Source: Mangifera indica (lineage: Eukaryota > Streptophyta > Magnoliopsida > Sapindales > Anacardiaceae). Taken from it: 64,000 bases of DNA. This document shows positions 57,131-64,000 of the stretch, one piece after another; within the stretch, counting starts at the first letter, position 1, and every line of letters starts with the position of its first letter. The translations under genes and the position numbers were made by a program. The notes under the pieces were generated by a model, which saw only the letters and a list, made by a program, of their open reading frames with translations, did no database searches and was not told where the DNA came from. Location: the NCBI RefSeq assembly GCF_011075055.1, contig NC_058156.1:1612001-1676000 (forward strand), in the 5' to 3' direction.

Positions 57131-58084
57131 GATTTAGATTAGTTTTTGCAAACATCTTTTCTTTGAGATAAGATCTTGATTTGATGGCTTCAGGTTTATT
57201 TCACCATTATAATTCTTACATTTGGAAGTAAAGAGACAATGGGGTAGGAAATGGGAACTAAGAACAAAAATCTAGATAAAGTTTGGTGCCTCCTGGATTC
57301 GTTAGGTCAATGGTCATGAAATTAGGGCGCCTGGGAAAGAGAGACCTAGAATGCTTTCAAAATTTTCATGTTGTTTGAGTCAAAATGATCACTTTTGGCT
57401 CTCTACAAATTCCTTGATTTCAAGCAAAGGACTCTGCATGTTAGGAAAATAATGAGCATTTATTAGAGAATTCTTGTAGTACATACATACATACAAAAAG
57501 ATATTTTATATTTATATATAAATATATATATACCCTATAATATTTATATATTTTATAAAATGATAAAAATATAATTTGATTGTTAAAACTAATATTTAAT
57601 TTCAACTTTATTAAAAAAGTATAATGCAAATAAAAAGGAGAAAGCATGAGATATTTCTCAGACTTTTGTCTACTCTCTCTTATTTTGACTTCTCTCACTT
57701 TAAGGGAATCTAAGGTTCTGGTTCTACTCATTAATCTAACCTAGATTCAATTGACGATGTAAAATACGGTTTTACAGTGAGTTTTCTTTTTGCAATCATT
57801 TTCATTTTGTAAAATGTAAGGTGTGGATTAATCTTACCAGTTTGTAATTTGTTGTATGCTTGTATAAGTTTTGTAAAATGAGATATTTGTGTATTGTTTC
57901 TCATTACGATAATAAAATATCGAAGTATTTTTTTAATTTATACTTTGTTCAACACTTTTACTATTCTTGAGTTTCCGGCTATTTTTGTTCTTATTCTTGT
58001 GTTTAGAGTTGATTTTATGGTGTATTTGCTTTGATTCTTGAAGAGTATTGTAGATTTCTAGTGTTTCATTTTAAACTTTAAAGA
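57131..58084. other. Intergenic, no gene
   Basis: About 57200-57450 and 57650-58080 are unique-looking. The minus-strand frame at 57441-57731 is AT-rich and matches no family. Confidence 0.35.
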
Positions 58085-58555
58085 TATGTTTGGTTTAGAC
58101 AATATTTTATTATCAAAAATGAAATATTACTATAAAGATAAATTATCTTCAAGATCACCAGTATAAATTTTCATTATATTCGACAAAAATGGGTAAATAT
58201 AAATAATATTATGTCTGGTTAGATATAAGAAAAAATACTAAGATATTATTTTATTTAAATATCCGTAGATATAACTATTATACCATATTCTTTATGTTTT
58301 TTATATTAATTTAAAGTGAGGGTATTTTATTTTAAAAATTATTAAATAAATATAAAATTAAGATAACCTTAAGATAACCTTAATTTTTTAATATTTAAAT
58401 TTGAGATGGTAATAAAATTATCTCATATATTACTTATCATATTACTGTTAATAATAAAATAATATAAATTTTTTTCTTATTTCATAAATTAAATAAAATA
58501 ATAAAAAATAAATTATTAAAATAATTTTTATTTATTAGAAACCAACCGTATCTTT
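58085..58555. mobile_element. GTTTGGTT-type MITE
   Basis: It begins GTTTGGTTTAGACAATATTTTATTATC and ends TTATTAGAAACCAACCGTATC. The outer 8-12 bases are inverse and the interior has the family words. It lies directly before a 39-bp tandem duplication. Confidence 0.65.
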
Positions 58556-58556
58556 T

Positions 58557-58633
58557 ATCATTTTGACATAATTGTCATTTTGGCATTATTGGGTTATCAT
58601 TTTGACATAATTGTCATTTTGGCATTATTGGGT
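58557..58633. repeat. 39-bp tandem duplication
   Basis: Two identical units of ATCATTTTGACATAATTGTC.. with period 39, the second ending at GGCATTATTGGGT. Confidence 0.9.
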
Positions 58634-58919
58634 GGGGAATAATAATTGTTATCTCTTTTAGAAATAGCCTCTAGATTAGAACCATTTACTCACTTTCGTA
58701 CCCCATTGAATTTCACACTAATATATGCAATTCTCGTGACTACTTGGATATTGATGTTTTCTTTTCAAAAATTAGTGCTACTTCCCAACACAACGCACCC
58801 ACCCTTTTACACAAAATTAATTAATGTGATGTATACTGATGCTTCGAAACTTTAATGCAATCGCTGAACACAGCATGCCTTTTTAATATGATTTATATTA
58901 TGTTTTTGTAAGGAGAGGG

Positions 58920-59245
58920 GTAATGGTAGATTCGAATCGAATCAGTTTAGGTTTAAGTCTATATTTGATTCAAATAAGTTAAATCTAGGTTGGAGTTTTA
59001 CTTTGATGATTAGGTTTGAATTCAATTTGTTTATCCCTTTAGTAACACTAATTATTCTTTGATGACTGATCACATCATATCTTAACAAATAATAGTAATC
59101 TTTCAACGAAATTATCTACTAACTTGAATGAACCTAAATTTGTTAACAATAATACAAATTTGATTCAATTTAAATCGAATCAATATAAAATTATATTAAT
59201 TTAAATTTAGTTTGATTTGAATCTATACCTAAAATATGAATACAA
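58920..59245. mobile_element. hAT-like MITE, AGATTCGAATCGAA..TTTGAATCTATACC type
   Basis: The left end GTAATGGTAGATTCGAATCGAATCAG and the right end TTAGTTTGATTTGAATCTATACC are inverse over a short span. Its content matches the elements at 53570 and 23458. Confidence 0.5.
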
Positions 59246-59834
59246 TAAAAGTGGAAGGGTGAAGTTTATAAATGAATTTGAATAGGGTGGACCATGTGTC
59301 ATCGGGTGGAGCTGAGACCACCTGAATTTTGAACAGTACGCTGACCAGTGACTACTGCTCTTTTTTATGTCTGTCTGTGTCTGTTGTCATCTCGAATCCC
59401 CCGCGAGCGAAGAAAAAGTAGAGAAAATTTTGCACTGAACGAGGGAGTTCCCTTTTTAATGAAAATCATTTATAGTTTACACCCTTCAAAAATATATATG
59501 GTAAAAAATTAATAATTGAACAAAAAGCAACCAAATTTTCTTATACAAAGTCGGTGAATTAGCTCAACTAATTCTGACTCATTTTTGGCTTACCTGCTTG
59601 GTGCGATCTCATCATCATTATCATCGTTTTCATGTACAAATAATCACATGGTTGAAAATGGGTTCCCATAACAAGATGCCTAATAATTGTGAGATTACTG
59701 GGGTTTGATTAGATTGATTAAGAATAAGATATATATTTTTATATGATGGCGTGAATAGGTCATGATGATGAACATGGGATTTGAAATCAACATGTAAAGA
59801 GAAAGAGAGAGAGAGAGAAGGAGGGGCTGAATTC

Positions 59835-59842
59835 TATAAATA
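59835..59842 (+). promoter_or_regulatory. TATA box of the MIR166 primary transcript
   Basis: TATAAATA stands in a plausible core promoter about 368 bases before the miRNA*, putting transcription start near 59865-59875. A GA repeat begins about 30 bases after that. Confidence 0.55.
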
Positions 59843-59895
59843 TTGCTTTTGCACGTTGCAGAGACGATGCGATAGATGGATGAATCAGGTGAGTG

Positions 59896-59898
<3 letters not shown>

Positions 59899-59945
<47 letters not shown>
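59899..59945. repeat. GA microsatellite in the MIR166 leader
   Basis: About 22 GA dinucleotides with one interruption (GAAAGAG), with a shorter GA run upstream at 59801-59818. GA-rich leaders can bind BPC/GAGA factors, which would be a plausible control point but is inference. The opposed frames across it are only repeat translations. Confidence 0.9.
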
Positions 59946-60184
59946 TGGGAGCCTTGGTCATCTCTGGAGAAGTTGGGTAAGGAGGGGCCTGCCGCTTTAA
60001 TTACTTTGTTTGTCCTTTTAACCTTCTCCATCTCTCTTCCCTGAGCCTTTTTATGTCTTCGTTTTCCTTCATATTGATTTCTCACTCACACACTTCACAC
60101 AACACAAAACCCATCCATCTCTCCCTTTCAACTTCGTGGGTCAATTGGGTTTGTCAAATACCGGAGAAATAACAAGATGAGAGG

Positions 60185-60325
60185 AAGCTTTTTCTTTTGA
60201 GGGGAATGTTGTCTGGCTCGAGGCCACCAACTGGATCTATGAACAATCGAGATATTGATCATTGATCATAAGTTGTGACGTCGGACCAGGCTTCATTCCC
60301 CCCAATTATTGCTTCTATCTGTCAT
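60185..60325 (+). ncRNA. MIR166: miR166 precursor hairpin
   Basis: The mature miRNA occupies 60281-60301 and begins TCGGACCAGGCTTCATTCCC plus one further C, the exact conserved plant miR166. The star strand is 60203-60223 (GGAATGTTGTCTGGCTCGAG plus G), the usual miR166* form, in the 5' arm. The arms pair well, with flanking GAGGGG and CCCCCC extending the stem and a loop of about 57 bases between. The miRNA in the 3' arm is standard for this family. miR166 cuts class III HD-Zip mRNAs (PHB, PHV, REV type) and so sets leaf polarity, meristem and vascular pattern. The HD-Zip gene at 50-51 kb is class I and not a target. A donor-like AG/GTGAGT at 60362 suggests an intron downstream in the primary transcript. 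Confidence 0.96.
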
Positions 60326-62340
60326 TTAGACATTTTAATTCTTCATTTGGAGTTGATCTGAGGTGAGTTTTCCCTAGTTTTAGTTCCACATATTTTTACT
60401 ATATGTGGGGTTTCGTTTTTGGTATTGATTTATGTGGTTTTCTATGTGCGTTTTTTTTGGGTAGATAGGGCGATCAAGGTCATTGGACATGCGCAGATTG
60501 GTGTAATGATGAGGGTTTTGACTGCCTTTGAACTCCTTTTCTGACTGAAATGGAAAAGATCATCATTACACTTTTTTTTTTCTTTCTAAATATTAAGGAT
60601 CAGGGTTTGTGTTCTTTGTCAGTATAACTCTTTTTGGTTTCATCATTGAACTGATTTCTTTCATGATTACTTTAAGAATCTTCTCTGTCTGTTTCTACTC
60701 TTTCCTGATCTACTCGGCTTCCCTTCTTGGCTTCATCTCTCATTACCAGTATCATCCACCATTTCCTCCTCCACCAACTCTGACTAGGTTTTCGTTTACT
60801 CCGAACCTTTTGTGATGAGCTTTTTCCTAGGGCTTTCATGGTGAATGGTGTCATATGTTCAGATTTTAACATTTACTAACTCTCTTAAACACGATTTCTT
60901 TCTTTAGTTTTCAACTTTGAACCTGTACGTTGTGGTTTCTTTAAGCTTTTTCATTAAGCATCTGAAACCACTGAGTTTTATGATTTTATATGTGGGTATA
61001 TGTGGTTTTGTCCTGTTACTTGTTGTAATCTCCGCTTGTTTTATTTGGTTTTGTTCTTTCAGCTGCTTTATCACTGATCAACTTAGTACTTTTTCACAGA
61101 CGTTTGGAGCTATTATAATGGTCAACTGATGGCCCCTTGCAAAGCTCAAGAGATGAGCTTCATACTCTATATTTCTGTGGTTATTTGTAAATTGTTTGTC
61201 CATCAGGTTCTTTTATTCTCAGACGAGTTTTTATTTAGGTTAGTGTCTCACTTTGTTTCTAAAAGAGCTTATATGCAGGATCAGCTTTTGCGAAACTGTA
61301 TGTGTTACACTTTCTATTTCTTAAAGGAAGGTGAAAGAATATTATTTCAGAAGAGGTAATCGGACTGATCTGTATTGAGAAGCAACTTACTTGCAACTTT
61401 ATAAGGTTTCATTCCGCCCTAGATTGTAGCTCTTATAATGTTAGATAGAGTGAACCACTGAATCTGTTTAAACCCATTTAGTCTTGTCTATACATGTACA
61501 ATTCCAGGTCGGGAAGTGATATGAGGACTACGTCTCAAAAACTTGCTATTAAACCTTGCACTTGCTCCAATGTGGGCTGATTGTTAGCCTTGAGCAAACA
61601 CTCAAGATTGCAACTGAAAAATGTTAAGATAACTTTAATACCAAATTATATGAACCTTAGGAAAATTATACCTCAAAAACTAATTATTGAGATTAAAAAG
61701 TTTAAAGTCATATAAACTTTACACTATAAACTTGTATTTTTCAATGTAGATTTCAAATCTCATGCTTTGCATTTGGACTTCTACCATAAAAATATAAAAT
61801 AGTTTCTCAATTTTGAAGAGTTTTGCGTTATTGTGCCACAAGATTATAGTGTGTTTTAGTTTGCTTGTTTTGTTTGTGGGGCTGTTTAGGGTTCAGGAAG
61901 TATGCAGAAAACTATGGCGAAAGGTGAAACAGTAGGTGATTAGAAAGGTGAAAGAGAGAAGCGTCATCAAGAGAAGAACCAAAGTTGGTTTATTAATGGT
62001 GCGTGGTTTGTGTAGTGTGCCTCACATTCTGTCATCAATTTCTGAACCTGAGTCATATGGAAACACTGAATGCCATTAATGGTCTGACTCTCTCTTTCTC
62101 TTTTACTACTGTATACAGTTAAGTCAGCATCAGCATTGACGCCATGGATTCCTCTTTATCCTCACTCTGTGATTAATATGGACTACGATGTATCTATTGA
62201 ACGTAACTCTATGCAATTAAACGCAGTTGTTTCTTTTGGTTTTTTTTTTTTTTAAAACCCAGTTGGCGGTCTATAGTACAAAATTGTCAGCTTAAGTGGT
62301 GTAAATGCCACCATTTACTCACATAAAGTTCATCCTATTT
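60326..62340. other. Probable remainder of the MIR166 primary transcript and downstream region
   Basis: The sequence is T-rich and of intron or UTR character from 60362 on, without a convincing coding exon. The frames at 60609-60815, 60917-61129 and 61129-61359 are short, hydrophobic and match nothing. No further miRNA family was recognised. The end of the transcript cannot be placed. Confidence 0.4.
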
Positions 62341-62344
62341 TATA

Positions 62345-62755
62345 AGACTGAGGGTATGAGTGGTTTAAATAATCTTTTATTATAAAAAATAAAAATTATT
62401 ACAAAAATTATTGTTATATTTTATTAAATTTGTTAAAATTTAGATAAATATAAATAATTATTGTATTTAGTTGTGAATAATAAAAAAATACTGATATATT
62501 ATCTTACTTAAATGTCTTTAGATATAAATTAATAAGTAAAATATAATTAAAAAAAATTAAGAGATTATTTTGATAATATTTTAATACATAAAATAAAGGT
62601 AGTAATTATATTATTTTTAATATTACTTATCACATCATTATTAGTAATAAAATATTATCAAAATATTTTATTACTTATAAACTAAATAAAATAATATAAA
62701 TAATAAATGATAGGTTAATAAAGTAATCTTTGCATCCGACCAACCAAACTCACCC
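62345..62755. mobile_element. GTTTGGTT-type MITE
   Basis: It starts GAGGGTATGAGTGGTTTAAATAATC and ends GACCAACCAAACTCACCCTT. The ends are inverse (AAGGGTGAGTTTGG against GAGGGTATGAGTGG). The interior has the family's TTGATAATATTTTAAT and AATATTACTTATCACATCATTA words. Confidence 0.65.
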
Positions 62756-64000
62756 TTAAGACTAAGGATTAATGGCTATTTCAAAGCCTTCAAATATCAG
62801 AAATATAATTTTGCTCAGCTTTGACAGAGTTAATCTTTGTTATTATGTAGGAAAATTGTGTGAAATGACTTTAACTATTGATAAGTCAAAACTGAAACTC
62901 ACCAAACAATTGTACCTAATAAATACTGCTGCACTTTAGGCAAATTAATAATGTATACTTGACCTCAATATTCATGCAGCACAGCTATTAGCTTTGCAGT
63001 GCCTTCTCTTCTTGCCCTCGCGAACCTATTGTTGCTTTCCGGAGGCCTTTAACTTAACATGATTGAATGGCTGCTCTTAACACAGATTTACTTGAAATGT
63101 TAGACCATTTTGCAGGCCACTTCACGGACTGATATCAAGTTCAAGTTGATCAAAGATTTTGAGTTATATATAATTTAATAAAATTATGTATAAACACTTT
63201 TAAGTATACAAATAAATATACAGGTGATGTATTATTAACATCAATAATAGATCTAAAGATATAATACAAATGGGTCAAAATTATATAAAAATAAAAGTAA
63301 AGGGGATCAATAGAAATGATGAAGTCTAAGAAATGTTAATATAGAATTTTAGGGATTATTATGATATTTTAAATATATTAAACTGGTAATTTTTTAAGAA
63401 GGGTATATTGAACATTCATTTTTCATATAAAGGGGTAACTCAAAATTTTCAAGGGTTAGATGACTCTACTTGACCTCTTTGGGTCCACAGTCAATTAGAG
63501 ATAAAATAACACTTAATCAAAAGATGACATATTATTTGTGTATTTATTTATGTACTTAAAAGTGTATTCGCATAGCATTTGTGCGTTGATGTTGACATTG
63601 TTCCTTAAAGTCTTTTAGTGTATAACAACTCTAGGATCCACTATCCCAGCATGCACCTTGATGGGAATTTTCTTAATTTAATACATGGACATAGTCAATC
63701 AGAGATTATTTGGCAATTTTTCAGCAATTTCGTCTGATCTCTGAGTTGGCTAGCCAAAAGAATTTTGATCTAAAAAGGTGGGCATCTTAATATTTCAAGA
63801 TGAAAATGGGTCTCTTTCATGCACCTTTTCTAATTTGTTACGCCTCAGATTTGTATTGTTTATGGGCAACAAGAAGTCAATCACGAAACGTTATTATAAA
63901 TTTATGTTATAATTTCTTTCATTCCTTGAACAAGAAAAAATTATTTCAACCCCATGTTTAAAGTATGCTTTTAATTAAGCACCGTCCCCTTATTTTCCTT
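62756..64000. other. Intergenic, two MITE remnants, no gene
   Basis: Palindromic MITE fragments lie at about 63170-63240 (AATTATGTATAAACACTTTTAAG) and 63490-63585 (AATTAGAGATAAAATAACACTTAATC, TGTACTTAAAAGTGTATTCGCATAG). Together they could be the two halves of one copy split by about 260 bases. The rest has no open frame of note. Confidence 0.45.

Noticed and set aside
59781..60085. Overlapping frames on both strands with Arg-Glu or Ser-Leu runs
   Set aside because: These are translations of the GA microsatellite in the MIR166 leader.
50421..60301. Regulatory link between miR166 and the neighbouring HD-Zip gene
   Set aside because: miR166 targets the START-domain region of class III HD-Zip genes; this gene is class I and has no such region.
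60609..61359. Three short hydrophobic frames downstream of MIR166
   Set aside because: T-rich, intron-like sequence gives hydrophobic codons by chance; no domain, no good start context and no homologue recognised.
1..64000. Bacterial-type systems such as CRISPR arrays, operons or integrative elements
   Set aside because: Spliced introns, plant gene families and plant transposons throughout; no array of spaced identical repeats was seen.

Overview
The window is nuclear DNA of a flowering plant, most likely a eudicot. It is AT-rich, its genes have spliced GT-AG introns, and it holds plant-specific families (a CYP78A cytochrome P450, a class I HD-Zip factor, a miR166 precursor). Much of the intergenic space is decayed transposons. 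I could not fix the species. No rRNA, tRNA, CRISPR or bacterial-type operon was seen.

Left third (about 2.7-30.2 kb): a methionine gamma-lyase (MGL) segmental-duplication cluster. Two full-length three-exon MGL genes lie tail to tail (2840-6106 on + and 18125-21627 on -). A third copy (24759-25338 on +) is a 5'-truncated, frameshifted pseudogene. Each copy is followed by the same Ty1/copia fragment in antisense orientation, so the duplicated unit was gene plus retrotransposon remnant. Copies 2 and 3 form a large imperfect inverted repeat centred near 21.6-22.6 kb. Between copies 1 and 2 is a transposon mosaic: copia integrase remnants, a solo LTR (10720-12416) with a perfect 5-bp target duplication, and two hAT-like elements with 8-bp target duplications. 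A direct duplication of about 1.4 kb follows at 27.3-30.2 kb.

Middle (32-47.8 kb): a two-exon CYP78A gene on - (32028-33979). A 1.94-kb Mutator-like foldback element (34104-36042) sits directly upstream, and its target duplication is the gene's TATA box. Beyond it are an unidentified duplicated ORF fragment (37.1-37.6 kb), several hAT-like and foldback elements with recognisable target duplications, and a nested pair of elements just upstream of the next gene.

Right part (47.8-64 kb): a five-exon Mediator subunit 10 gene on + (48188-49819). It converges on an HD-Zip I gene of the ATHB7/ATHB12 type on - (50421-51132, possibly extending to 51449). After another foldback element and more MITEs comes a MIR166 precursor on + (miRNA* 60203-60223, miRNA 60281-60301) with a GA-rich leader and a TATA box at 59835. 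A short palindromic AT-rich MITE family recurs about 17 times across the window.

The genes do not form a pathway. The main stories are the MGL duplication history and how transposons have rebuilt the promoter sides of CYP78A and MED10. All functions are read from protein or RNA motifs; nothing was searched or aligned by computer.
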